Under the pieces are notes generated by a model that was not told where the DNA came from, made no database searches, and saw nothing but the letters and a program-made list of their open reading frames with translations. From the NCBI GenBank assembly GCA_964058805.1, contig CAXKVV010000815.1, forward strand, positions 1 through 35,677: a DNA stretch of 35,677 nucleotides, in the 5' to 3' direction. Source of the DNA: Schoenoplectus triqueter. Taxonomy: Eukaryota > Streptophyta > Magnoliopsida > Poales > Cyperaceae. Shown piece after piece: positions 11,241 through 23,259 of the stretch. Every line of letters begins with the position of its first letter. Position 1 is the first letter of the stretch. The position numbers and the translations under genes are program-made.

Positions 11241-12161
11241 TTTATCTTTTGTATATTCTTGTAAATGGATTGTGGCCAGATTTTGAGATGTTTACTTAGG
11301 GATAGACAATCTGTAGGAAGTGATAGTTTGAAATGTCCAGTTGTATATTTTGGGATGTCCAGCTGTATCTTTTGGGATATGATGGTAATTAGCTACTTGC
11401 AGTATTAACTTTTGTGATAATGGTTGTTATTTAAATATATTCGAATATATTTCAAATTGTGCATGTCGTCTTTTGTGTGAATGAGAAGTGGTGACAATAT
11501 GAAAGTATCAGTTGGTGTGCTTATTCAGTATTAATTTTTGTGCAAATAAAATTCCGATTAATATAGTATTATTTTCTTTTCAAATGCCATACTCGAAATT
11601 TGAACTTGAGTCTCTTCATACAGAGAAAAACTATCATCATTATTATCTGTAATAGGTCTACGATTTTATTGTAAGTCTATATTATTCGGCTTATTTCAGA
11701 GAGGGCATTTTTTTAATTTACATACCGATTTCCTCAGACAGATCTCCTGCATAGTTTTAGAACATAGTTTATATGCGAAGTCTTTAGTTGAGTTCATTTT
11801 TCAAACCTTTTTAAATTTTATTTTGCGTCTTCAATACCAATTTTTTAACAGAAAGATTTAAAATGTTATATATTAATTCTGCCTATCTGTATTTAAAAGT
11901 TTGAAACGCTTTTTTTTAATGAATATTATTAAAGGAATATCCTTATTAGTGGTCGTTGTGCATTTTTACTCTTTTCCATGATCTTTTTACTCATCAAATG
12001 AATTTTCATTTTGCAATTACTATATATATATTGGGCACGTTTTCTTTTTTTCTTTTACATAGAAGCATGCAGTAAGATTTTAATTTCAGGAAATGTATAT
12101 AAAGAATATTTGAATGCATGCATTCAAAAGAAATAAATGCATGTGTGTCTCTCTCTCCTCT

Positions 12162-12205
<44 letters not shown>

Positions 12206-13504
12206 CAGAAATAAATTTTATTCTTTTTAAGACGGAGATGTGCTTGTTATTTTCATCTAGAAATCGAGATCCACATGATTATAAAGTCTCCAGGCCATAA
12301 GGACAAATAAGCAGTCGTTGCATTGCGTCATTATCTTCCTTTTGGAAAGGGACCCTGCATGACTCGTCGCTTGACCTCTCAAGTCGAGTCCAAGTCATCT
12401 ATTTAACATTGTGTTCCACGCTTCAGTTGGTTTCCGTCCTTGTCACTTTTTCCTCAGATGTTGCATAACAATTGACCCGCTCGGTCCCCACCATGTGTCT
12501 AGACATGTCAGTGTCAGTATGAATTCAGGTGTGACTTCTCTTTTTTTTTTCTTACTTTTGGAAAAAAAAACTTCGTACTAATTTTAACATTTATTGTTTT
12601 AATAACTATATTTCGAAAATTAAGATTGCATTTTTATTCCGTAAAGAGCTGAGATGCGTTATGAATTGTGTCAGATTTATTGTCCGTATTGCATACACGT
12701 CCAAACAAAAAATTGTCGTTGAACTTTTACAAATTATTCCTCAACTATTCCAAAATTTTATCTTTCTAAAATTTGAAAATTTTGATATATATTTAGATCA
12801 TTACCAAAAAAATCGTATTATTTCTCAATTATACTCATATAGTACTCGAATTATGAATTTCAAAAGTGATGAATAATACGATGCTTCTAGTATTTAATGT
12901 TTATACTTTACTAACTACATAGTACGATCAAGTGCCTGGCTTGTTTCTTGAAATGTGAGGGTTTAAAATCCGGTGAGTATTTTTTATTTAAAAAATTAAA
13001 AGTGAGCAGTTGCTATTTATCAAAAAAAAAATTACACTAGTAATTTCACTTAGAATTATTCTGGTGTACATCCAACTAATAGCATGCATCTATTTTTTTT
13101 ATATTCAAACGGTTCACAACACTCTACGATAGATGAGAAAAGTTTTCAATATTCTCATATAACATCATTAAAATAGGGACCATTTTTGGTATATGAAAAA
13201 TGTATAATTGGAAAAATAATAATGCAATTCAAACCTTGTGTACAGAGGAGGGGACAGATTTAAATCAAATGGGTCTCACACCTATTACCCAGCTTTTATT
13301 TGAATGTTGAAGGAACCTAGTCAACTATTTTACTTTGGGATTCCTTAACAACTATTTATTTTAAAGTCTTGATAATTAACTCCATATAAAATTATAAAAA
13401 ATTTAAAAATAAAAAACTTCACAAACATATTATTAATCCATGTTTGTTAATCTTATGGATTAATTGTGTTTCAAATTTTATGTAATTTAAATGTCATTTG
13501 TTAT
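11241..13504. other. AT-rich intergenic region, no gene seen
   Basis: Small open frames on both strands (for example about 12661-12876) are AT-rich and resemble no known protein. The only clear structure is the dinucleotide repeat at 12164-12202. Confidence 0.6.
12164..12202. repeat. (AT)n microsatellite
   Basis: An uninterrupted run of about 19 AT units, preceded by a short CT-rich tract at about 12147-12161. It is likely polymorphic in length. Confidence 0.95.
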
Positions 13505-14395
13505 TCCGTCGGTGTCTAAACTTTTAATTGTCTCAAATAAGTCGTTGATTTTTTTTTTAAAAAATACTAATTTGATCGTTGCATTACTGAAGAAAATCTA
13601 ATATGTTTTTAAGCTTTAAAATATATTAAATAAAATTTTGAACTTCCAATATAAAAATAAATTGTCCCTAAACTTTCAAATAAAATCTAAATTGATCCTT
13701 AAAATTTTATTTTTAATAGAATTTTAATTTTAATTTTATAAATTTAAATAAATAGAAATAAATATATTTTATTAAGAAAAAATTAAAAAATATTGGGTTA
13801 TAGTAGGGTTTCAGGTCGATCGAGTGTAGGTCGTTTTAGATCTCAAGTCAGTTTGAGTTGGGTCAAATTAAGTTTCAAGTTTAGATCATCCGGGTTTCGA
13901 TTTGAACCCATCCGACTCAAAATTTGAGTAATCAAGATCAGATGACTCGAAATCTTACCTGACTTAAATCCGAAACAACCAAAACCTAAGACAACATGAA
14001 ATTGGACGAACGTTAAACTCAACCCAAACTGACTTGAGATCCAAAAAAGACTGATATTGATCGACACCAAACCTAGCATGTGGTCCAATATTTTTTATTT
14101 TTTCTTAATAAATTATTTTTATTTTTATTTTATTTAAATTAAAAATGAAAATAATATTAATTTAAAAAGTTCAGGGACCAATTTAGGTTTGTTGAAAGTT
14201 GGGCCAAATTGGTTATTATATTGAAAGTTCAAAGATTTATTTGGTGTACTTGAAAATTTAAGAACTAATATTGTTTTTTTAAATAGTTCAAGAAACGATT
14301 TATGCTTTCTAAAAAGCTCTAAGAATAATTTGATATTAAACGTTTGAGGATAACTTATTATTTTTTTTAAATTTGGAACCAAACGATAAATTTCC
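13505..14395. mobile_element. Foldback element: long imperfect inverted repeat of about 0.9 kb
   Basis: The two halves are reverse complements about a centre near 13940. Base 13791 pairs with 14090 in an 'AAAAAATATTGG' block, and 13839 pairs with 14041 in 'GATCTCAAGTCAGTTTG'. Blocks resembling 'ccctaaactttcaa' and 'ccaatat' match at about 13640-13720 and 14165-14230. Similarity extends to about 13505 and 14395 with growing divergence. There is no coding capacity. Such structures are foldback-type or MULE-related non-autonomous elements. The superfamily is not determined. Confidence 0.78.
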
Positions 14396-15772
14396 CCTAA
14401 TTTATTATATAGTTATTCTTGAAACCATTTTGCGTAGCAAGAAGTTGATATTTTGTGATAACGGTAGATGGTATTTACCAAAATAATATTTTTATATTAA
14501 TTTGAATAAGTTAGATAAAGACCGGTTTAGTAAGTACTAATCTTAATATATAAATTATAAAACAATCAACTTAAGAGTGATCAAAAGATGATGCACAAAA
14601 TTAAGTTGAAAGCTATATACAAATGTATGAAAAACATGCTTTAAGTCTTTAGCCAAATATCAATTGCCAAAAAGAATAATTGATGTAAAATAATGTTACA
14701 TAAAAAATATAATTTTGTAAAGATTTTGATTATGAGATGGAAAAGATGCAAGTACTGAAATTTTAAAGAAGACTCAAGATGTTAACGGAGTTCGGTTATA
14801 GAAACTTACATCTTCGAGTCTCACCCCACTACCGAGATGTCACTTTATTACTAAAAAATATTTTATAATTAAAAAGTTTTAGTTTCTTCACAATACAAGT
14901 GTAAAAAGACTAAAAACTATAAAAGAAGAACAATTCAAGATCACTCAAGGCTCAAAAACATAGCTACAATGCTGAAGAGAAAATTAAGCCAAAGCTCAAA
15001 GATGTGCAATGCACTATTCAAAAATTGTACAAGAATTTTACTAAATTTAGCTAATTCAAGATCTTTATTTCTTATAATTTACAATGAAGATTGTATGGGC
15101 TCTTTGTTTCTTGTTAGGTGAGTGCTCTAGATTACTTGAGATTTGGAAGGTTTGAATAATTAACATAATCTCATAGCATCACCTTAGATAAGCACTTTAA
15201 CAGAGAGCAGTGATATTCTTGCGTAGGGAACCATTATAATGATTCCTAAATTGTTATAACATTTCTGTATTAGGAACCAAAATAATCTTTGTTTACCCTT
15301 GAAAAAATTTCAAGGATGAGTAGATGAATAAATGAAAATAAATCGATGATTAATGATAAATCATAAGAAGAGGGAAGAAGAGAAACCAAGGAAGAGATGG
15401 CCCACTAATCAGAAGAGGTCGCTGCTTAACCCCGGAACAAATCCATTAATCCCACAAGGAAATATCAGGGTGAGAGATGAGGATATAAATACCCCACCAC
15501 CTCCTACTCATTCGAGGTGGCTGACCCTCGGGAGATTTCAGAGAGAGAAAATCTCCTGATGGGTCAGCCATTTGATTACATTTTCTCTGACAAGTGGGAC
15601 CCACCTGGCAGTCCCTTGTAGATGGATCTAACAACATAAACCTAGCCTATCTGATAGGTCATTCATGTGACCATTTTTCACTGACAGGTGGGCCCCACAC
15701 CTCAGTGACCAACTATCAAGGGAGTCAGAGTTAAACCCTAAAAATCTGCCCTTGGAGCTAACCCTAGAGAGG
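14396..15772. other. Non-coding sequence to the left of the tandem units
   Basis: The first part is AT-rich without recognisable structure. From about 15360 it becomes richer in G+C and carries 'gacaggtgggccccac' at about 15683. That phrase recurs at about 16579 inside unit 1, so this stretch probably belongs to the same transposable element. No gene is seen. Confidence 0.45.
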
Positions 15773-15886
15773 AGCTGAAATAGTATAATCCCTATGCCAC
15801 ATGAAATGATGTCAATGCCAAGCTAGTATTCTGATACAACCAATCATGAGAAATTTTAAATGTGATTTTGCTTTCAAGGCTGACCT

Positions 15887-16087
15887 GGTGCCAAAGCTGT
15901 GAGCAACCACCTAACCATGCTTTAATTTGTGTCAATTACTGATAAGTAGTCAGTTCTTTGACCAAGTCACCCTCATGTTAAGGGATTGAAAGTCAATTTC
16001 ACAAGACTGATCAGGTGCCAAAGCTGGGAGCAACCATCTGATCAAGTCTAGATTTGTATCAACTGTTGACATGTAATCAACTGTTGA
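15887..16087. repeat. Head hairpins of unit 1 with recurrent loops
   Basis: The loop 'ccaaagctgKgagcaac' occurs twice. The first copy is bounded by GGTG/CACC (15887-15890 and 15908-15911). The second is bounded by GATCAGGTG/CATCTGATC (16009-16017 and 16035-16043; one G-T pair). Two 7-nt loops follow the same plan: ACTGA-taagtag-TCAGT (15938-15954) and TCAACTGTTGA-catgtaa-TCAACTGTTGA (16059-16087; central mismatch). The same arrangement is present in unit 2 at about 21855-22060. Confidence 0.75.
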
Positions 16088-16514
16088 TCAGATCAAACCC
16101 TAATGAATATCAATATAAGTCTAATTGGTATTTAGTTAGGGTGGTTTCTGCAAGAGAGAGATAATTGGCAGAGACATTGAGCTACAAATGAAATCTGGGA
16201 TTAATTCAGAAGAAATAATAGGGTTTATTTGACAAAAGAATTTTTAATTCAGAGAGACAGGGGTAAAAATGGAATTAAAAATTACAGGGGTGATCATCAT
16301 GATTTTAGGGATTTTTGGTGAAATTTTCATGATTTTTAGATGAGTGGAGCTATTAAAATAAATTCAGGGAAGATAAAACAGAATAAATGGATTAATCAAA
16401 GGCTGAGATTTGATCAAAGCAACTCTGGGTACAAGTTGGAGATAATAGCGGCTCTGGGTACAAACTGGGTGCAAGAAACACAGAAGGTATAAAATAAGTG
16501 AAGAGAGAGGGTGT

Positions 16515-16737
16515 GCCACGTGGCAGCCTCTCATTGGGCCATGTCAGCAAGTGGGCCCCACCCTGGTATGAGTCACTGACAGGTGGGCCCCACCTCAGTG
16601 CCACGTGGCAGACAGCCAGTGGGCCACCTCACCCTCTCTGTGCCACATGGCATCACACCACAGGGCCACTTCACCCAAACCTATGCCATATGGCGCAGCC
16701 AGAGGAGGCCACCTCACCCAGATCTGTGCCATATGGC
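16515..16737. repeat. 43-bp tandem repeats carrying a perfect 10-bp dyad
   Basis: The palindromes GCCACGTGGC (16515, 16600) and GCCATATGGC (16685, 16728), plus the variant GCCACATGGC (16642), are spaced 85, 42, 43 and 43 bp. The spacers share 'gggccacctcaccc'-type sequence. The first two are perfect G-box palindromes. The array is present only in unit 1; the corresponding part of unit 2 has diverged. Confidence 0.85.
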
Positions 16738-17780
16738 ACCATACCATAAGGCCACCTCAGCATCAGTTAGTGAGTAATCAGAGATAAAAAGGAAGATGAT
16801 TAAACTAATGAGCCAATCAAATCGTGCCAGATCGTATCAATTAACCCTAATCATGCACTAATCAGCCACTAATGATATCTATAAACCTAGACTCAGTAAC
16901 CTTACATATGGGGCCCACTGTCAGGTTATGAACCTATGATGCATGGATAGATGGCAAGCCAAGTCCACACAGAAGCATTAACTAGAATTTAAATGAGAAA
17001 GAGAATGGCGTATGTACCTGGCGCCTGTGGATCCTTCCTCTGCGTTCTTCTTTTCCTTTGCTTTGGTGCATGAACACCGGACGCAGCTGAGCTTGTGGAC
17101 GCTCCCTCCTTCCTCTCTCTCCTTCTCTTCTTCTTCCCGATGGCTGAAGCTGTCAATGGCGCCATCAATGGAGATCACACAAAGGAATAGACTTCAGATC
17201 AATTACTCCTAGCCCTGGTTATCTAGTACAAAGGAGAGAAGGTGTATGGAGTTAGATTTCAGAATGATGCAATGTAGAGAGAGATATAGCAGAGAGAAAT
17301 ATCTCGGGTCAAAACTTTGAACTTACCAATTGAAGCTTGGAACTTGCAATTGATGGCTGGGAGAGCTTCTAGGACCTCAGGCGATGGTGTTAGAGTGATA
17401 ATTGAGAAGAGTTGAATGCTGGATGTAAGAGTTGCACCAACTCACAACTCGGCCTAGAGGTGAGTTGATCAAACACTGTGATGGAGCTTGCAAATCGACT
17501 AGGTAAGAGCACAAAGAGTTGCCTGACACTGGATTGATGATGTTGAAGCCTTGAGGCAGAAGAAACAAGCAAGGAATCGAGATGAAAGCTTGAAACTTGA
17601 TTATAGCTTGTAATGGAGGAGAAGATGTGAATTGAGATCAATTCTGTAAAATGGAGCTAAGGGAGCATGCTAGCAGTTTATATAGGCATAATATAAGGCC
17701 TGGAAAGATCTAGAAGGGGCTAGAGAGGCTTGCAAGAGTGTGAAGACCGAGTAGTGGCAAATCAGCAAATAAAATGAAGT

Positions 17781-17840
17781 TGTAACTGCCTCTAGGCAGT
17801 TACACCTGAGCCAGGCAATGGAAACTCGGTTCAGTGAACC
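17781..17840. repeat. Two perfect short palindromes
   Basis: TGTAACTGCCT (17781-17791) is followed two bases later by its reverse complement AGGCAGTTACA (17794-17804). Then GGTTCA-G-TGAACC follows at 17828-17840. Both lie about 95-150 bp upstream of the plus-strand TATA box of unit 1. Confidence 0.8.
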
Positions 17841-17933
17841 ATAAGGCATAAAGGAAGCAATTGAAGTGATAGATATAATACACCATGTGCAATTGGATTG
17901 GGGTGGTCAAAATCGGTCAAACCAATGGATTTC

Positions 17934-17941
17934 TATATAAA
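17934..17941 (+). promoter_or_regulatory. TATA box inside unit 1
   Basis: TATATAAA is followed by 'ccctcaaccagtggatag' and a purine-rich leader, and downstream by 'aggtgagt', a good splice donor at about 18146-18152. A reverse-strand TATATAAA also exists near 17667-17674. The position in mid-unit is what an LTR promoter between U3 and R would look like, but no transcript evidence exists. Confidence 0.45.
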
Positions 17942-19301
17942 CCCTCAACCAGTGGATAGAAACAAGAAGGAAAAGCATACACACGACCCTTACAACACCT
18001 GTGAGATCCCCTGAGAAGCTTAGAGAGTAAGTGAGAAGCTAGAAGGCCAATTGATCTCAACAAGTGTTGAGAACTTGGCAAACAATCACCCTTTTCCACT
18101 ATTAACAATCAATCCAAGAGCTCAGAGCTACAGAGAAGAAGGAAAGGTGAGTGTACTTATTGTAAATAGAGAGTTTGAGTTGTAATTGTGCTCAATTTTG
18201 AGTAATTTCAGAACTTTTAGTACTGTTACTTGCATTTTCGCAAATTTCCTTTTCAATTCAATTGAATTTCTCAACTTTCTTGATTGAATCTCTTCCTTGA
18301 ACTATCGCCTTGCTATTTAGATCCTTTCTCTTCTATCTTTTTGTTTCTTTCTTGATTAATTGAGTAATTAAGGGAATGAATTAATCTGTCAGAAAAAGCT
18401 AATAGAAGATCAAGTGATCTCTTAGCTCTAATTGGCTGATCGAAGGTCATTGACCTCTTAGCCTTTGTGTTTCTAAGCAATTGCCTCAAGAATTCGACTT
18501 TTAATCGAGTGATTGATCGCGATTCTGAAGTTAATTGCTAGAATTCGGAACCAGTAATGCAATAGCATTCGAAAATACTCCAATTGATCAAGCTATATGC
18601 TTTGATCACAGCGCATTGCATAGACGACGAGTTCTATATCAACAAAATCGACTAAATTGAAGCAATTGATTAGAAACACTGAGTATAATATCGAATTGCC
18701 AATCGGTACCGTTCTCAGCCACTGTTTCATCGCAATACAAATGAGAGAAGGGGTTGTTGTAGTGATTAAATTACTAGTTCTGTTAATTGAGACTTGGAAT
18801 TGCGTAAATGAATCAAGAATTATAAGAAATTGTGAGTGAATCAACCTGATTTAATCAAGAAAATCAATCGGTACCAAAAGCGGTACAATCCAGTCAATTG
18901 TGCACGGTGGTGCTGGCGATCCACCGCACCGATGCACAATCAAAAGGTGCAGTTAGGTTCTGCAAGCCAAGACGACACTGACTGTAATGTCCGATCACCG
19001 ATCAGATCGTCGGAACACCGGAATCAACCTCCTGGCGCATATCTTGAAGCACGGTAGAGGAGAGACAGAGAAAGGATCCCTTGCACTAATCTTGAAAGGC
19101 CGCACGAATATTGAGATAAATCCAAAGGATCTGGGCTATTGAATATTTAGAAAATTAAAGTGTGAATCAATCTGGGCCTTTAATCCATCCAGTGCAAATC
19201 TTAATTTAATCTGGCGGCCCAAATAAGAGTTAAAGTTAAATAGAGATATATGCTAATCTCAGTGCAGATCTAAAGGCCCAGATTAAGCCCATTAATCAAT
19301 T

Positions 19302-20470
19302 AATAACAGAACATTAATTACATAGAGTAAATAAATCGTTTAAAAATGTTCCTAAACTCCAAATTAACTCAAACTTGTTTCTAAAATTTCCTTATTTTTC
19401 ATAATATTTTTCTATATAATAATATTTCAGTTTAAAAATATTATTATATTAAAACAATTTAAAAGCAAAAGATACTACATATATTGATATATTTGACTTA
19501 GCTTTGACTTGTCATTTTAAATACTATAAAAATTCCTAAAATTCAAGTAAAATCATAAATAATAATTGAATATATTTTAATGATTTTTCTGGTAAATAAT
19601 AATGACAAAAATAATATGCAATAATAAATAATGAGATTAGCTCTATTCTTTGATAAATAAAATAAATAATAATATCAAATAGATATCATGTTAATATTTT
19701 TCTATAAAAAAAAATATAATAAAAATAGATAATACAAAAATATGCAAAAATATATACAACCATGATAATAGATAGTAAATGCATTTTCTTCTATAATAAA
19801 GAATGATAATAAAGTTTTATAATAAAATAAATTGCACTTCTTTTGTTATTTCTAAATAAATATACAATTATTTTTGATGGATAAAATGCAATAAAAATAA
19901 TAGTTGTAATAAAGAATATAATGAATTTCATCCCTTGTGGCTATTTTCAAATGATAATAATAAAACAAAATCTTATATTTTTCTATAGATAATAAATAGA
20001 AATAATAAAAAAAATATAATGAAAAACTATAATAAATGGGATAGAATATTAATAATGATTTCTTTTTAGCTATTATAGATCATAAAGATAAAAAAAAAAG
20101 AAAAATAATCCCTACAAAATGAATAGTATTTCAAAATAAAAAAATATGGTAATAAAATCCTATTACTTTGGCTATTATAAATATCCTAAAAATACAAATA
20201 AAAATCCTAGCCAATTTATTTTCTATTATTTTGTAAGTGATTCTCTACGAAATAAATAGAGTTTAGAAATAATAAAAATAAAATTCTACTACTTTAGCTA
20301 TTATAAAATCCCAAAAATATAAATAAAATTCTAGTTAATAGCTAACCCATTTCCTATTATTTTTGTAAATAATTTTCTACAGAAATAAATAGAGTTTAAA
20401 AATAAAAATAAATTCACCTGTATGATAGAGATAATAATGAAAGATATTATGTAATAATCTTTTTTACATT
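19302..20470. repeat. Very AT-rich simple-repeat-like domain of unit 1
   Basis: About 1.2 kb dominated by 'aataataaaat', 'aaaatataaata' and 'tctattattttgtaa' phrases with recurring 'ctattataaa' segments. There is no coding frame. The matching domain of unit 2 is 24742-25990, similar along its length with small insertions and deletions. Confidence 0.8.
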
Positions 20471-20561
20471 TTAGAGATGAACAAATATGCTCACACAAGG
20501 GATGTAGGGCAACATAGTGATTTTGCACACATGATGTAACATTTAGAGCGATTAGTCGGGA

Positions 20562-21626
20562 CAAGAACATCTTGACGAAGAATAACTAAGGTTTCAATAG
20601 CAACATGAGGAGATATGTCGAGACAAGAACATCTTGACGTTCGTTGAAGAATAACCAAGGCTGCGACATCAACATGAAGAGATATGTCGACTCCAAGAGA
20701 TATGAACATTACGATGTCCGAGAGAAGTGACATCTTAATGACTCGGTGTCATGAACAAGTAATTCATGACCATTTGAGCTAGTAAGGCTGAACTCATCCG
20801 TCGATGAGTTTATCTTCTGGTTCATCTCCCGAGATCGTGAGGTTGAATCGTTCTGTAGTAGATTCATCCACAAAACAGTGAATATGAACCGTTCTGTAGT
20901 AGGTTCCTTCACTAACACATGCCTCAATGTTAAGCTGGCTCAGTGCTTCAGGTTTGACATTGTGTGTAATTGTGTTCCTAGGTTTATGAATCGGCTTAGT
21001 GCTTCGAATTCATGATCTAGAAGATCGGTGAGAAGAAATACGTGAGCCAAATCCACCCTTCTCCTGATTCACCAACCTCAAGATCAACCGGCTCAGTGCT
21101 TCGAGTTGTATTTTGTGCGATTGGTTGTTGACTAGTTAAGATTGAACCGTTCTGTAGTAGGTTTATCTTCTAGATCAACTGAGGTTGAGTCGTTCTGTAG
21201 TAGACTCACCTCGAACCCCTTTGAAGAGATTAATCTGATCTGTAGTAAGGTTATCTCTCAAAGCGGTATAAGCTGAACCGATCTGTAGTAGGTTCGTCTT
21301 CCATAGGATCAACTGTGAACCGTTCTGAAGTAGGTTCATTTTCTAGATAAAATGAGGTCGAGTCGTTCTGTAGTAGACTCACCTCAAGCCCCTCTGAAGA
21401 GATTGACATGATCTGTAGTAAGGTTATCTCTCGAACCGACCTGTAGTAGGTTCGTCTCCCATAGGATCAACTGTGAACCGTTCTGAAGTAGGTTCATTTT
21501 CTAGATGAACTGAGGTCGAGTCGTTCTGTAGTAGACTCACCTCGAACCCCTTCAAAGAGATTAATCTGATCTGTAGTAAGGTTATCTCTTGAAGCGGTAA
21601 AGACTGAATCGATCTGTAGTAGGTTC
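20562..21626. repeat. Dense array of short hairpins with constant loops and varying paired stems (unit 1)
   Basis: Hairpins follow one another almost without gaps. They include CAAGA/TCTTG (20562-20574), CGACAT/ATGTCG (20664, 20684), GATGTC/GACATC (20713, 20729), TCATGAA/TTCATGA (20749, 20763) and AACTCATC/GATGAGTT (20791, 20803). From 20844 to 21626 about thirteen share an 11-nt loop close to GTTCTGTAGTA. Their stems are TGAATC/GATTCA, GAACC/GGTTC, GAGG(T)yGAGTC/GACTCACCTC, CGAACC/GGTTCG, TGAACC/GGTTCA and GAGA-TAATCT/AGGTTA-TCTC. Three others (20925-21108) share a loop close to GCTCAGTGCTT. The function is unknown. Confidence 0.85.
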
Positions 21627-23251
21627 GTCTTCCTTGGAATCGACCTCTTTTGTGAACCCAGACGACCACTTGACCATCATGTTTACCCCTGAAAGGTTGA
21701 AGGAAGAAATACAGGAGAAAAAGCCAAGATCAAACCCTAAGAGCTGAAGCAGTATAATCCCTATACCACATGAAATGATGTCAATGCCAAGCTAGTATTC
21801 TGATACAACTAGTCATGAGAAATTCCAAATGTGATTTTGCTTTCAAGGCTGACCTGGTGCCAAAGCTGTGAGCAACCACCTAACTATGCTTTGATTTGTG
21901 TCAATTACTGATAAGTAGTCAGTTCTTTGACTAAGTCACCCTCATGTTAAGGGATTGAAAGTCAATTTCACAAGACTGATCAGGTGCCAAAGCTGGGAGC
22001 AACCATCTGATCAAGTCTAGATTTGTATCAACTGTTGACATGTAATCAACTGTTGATCAGATCAAGCCCTAATGAATATCAATATAAGTCTAATTGGTAT
22101 TTAGTTAGGGTGGTTTCTGCAAGAGAGAGATAATTGGCAGAGACACTGAGCTACAAATGAAATCTGGGATTAATTCTGAAGAAGAAATAGGGTTTTATGG
22201 ATAAAATAATTTTTAATTCAGAGAGACAAGGGTAAAAATGAAATTAAAAATCACAGGGATAATCATCATGAATTTAGAAAATTTTGATGAAAATTTCATA
22301 ATTTTTGGATGAAGAAATCTATTAAAATTATTTGGAGAAAGAAAATCAGATTAATCCAAGGGCCAGGATTTGATCAAGGGGCTTTTAAGGGTGCAATTTG
22401 GAGTAAAGAGCCTAGCTGGGTGCAAATTGAGGGTGCTAAACAAAGAAGGGGGCTGTTTTGGCGCTGAGAAATTTTGTAAAAGGGAATAGAAATTAAAATG
22501 CACCCGGTTCATACTCCTTGTGTCTCATTAAACATTACATGTGGGGCCGGTCCATGAACACCATGTCCACCCGAACCATATCACCTTCCTCTCTTGTTCT
22601 TCTGTTGTCTCTCTCACTGGGAACGGGTCCCACAGGGACAGAAATTCATTTCTTCTCCTCTGGTGCGAATTACTTCCCTGCTGGCCCGAGTTTTCAACAG
22701 AAAACAAACAAAAATGGAAAAGCACTCAAACGGCGACGGAATTTGACAAATAATATACCGTTGGAAAGCCCTTGGCGAGTAGAATCCATTCAAGCAATTT
22801 GTTTTGAAGATGGTGCACTGTACATCACTCGCATCAGAGGAGAAGTAATTCGGGTATAAAATTCAATAGGGTGATCCGGAGAGTAATTGAACGAATTGAC
22901 GGTTTAGAAGGCACTATGTGGGCCCCAAGATGCGGTTGGAGTAGTTGCTGGCATAAAACAGTTGATGCTTACATGCTTTCTCACTGGAACCGGTGCACAT
23001 GATCAAGAGCATGTATCAAGAATTGATCAATTCGGTGTTTGAAAGAAAGAACGAGGGATGGTGAGTTGTGGTCACATTGCCCTGTTACTAATCCGAAGCT
23101 TAACCCATAACAACAACAAACACAACTTGGATTGATCCATACCGTTGAATTATTGAAAGAAGGGACGGGATGTAGCCATGTCATTGATCCGTGGGATCAA
23201 AGAAACACGGTTTGTGCGAGGGGAAAACACAATTGAGCCCTAGGTGAACCT

Positions 23252-23259
23252 TATATAAG
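23252..23259 (+). promoter_or_regulatory. TATA-like element inside unit 2
   Basis: TATATAAG lies in the position corresponding to the TATA box of unit 1 and is followed by a leader containing 'cacacacaatac'. It supports the idea that each unit carries a mid-unit promoter. Confidence is limited by the divergence of the surrounding sequence. Confidence 0.35.

Larger units (their letters stand above)
15773..21690 (+). repeat. Tandem unit 1 of a large non-coding repeat (probable long LTR or LARD-type element)
   Basis: The unit begins 'gagctgaa.tagtataatccct' and ends in 'gacgaccacttgaccatc'. Its head (15773-16480) and tail (19302-21680) match unit 2 closely (21744-22450 and 24742-27287). The middle sections are strongly diverged but keep the same order: 'catgaacacc' plus a CT-rich tract, then TATA, then GGTACC motifs. 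No coding region of credible length is present. A plus-strand TATA box lies at 17934. The size, the promoter in mid-unit and the absence of genes suggest a very long LTR or a large retrotransposon derivative. This is inference; TG...CA ends were not established. Confidence 0.7.

Noticed and set aside
17146..17190. Short frame starting ATGGCTGAAGC after a CT-rich leader
   Set aside because: It looks like a gene start but stops after 14 codons and has no splice donor; unit 2 has only a diverged CT-rich tract there.
22518..22859. 113-codon plus-strand frame in unit 2
   Set aside because: No recognisable domain, no counterpart in unit 1 and no gene-like composition; treated as chance.
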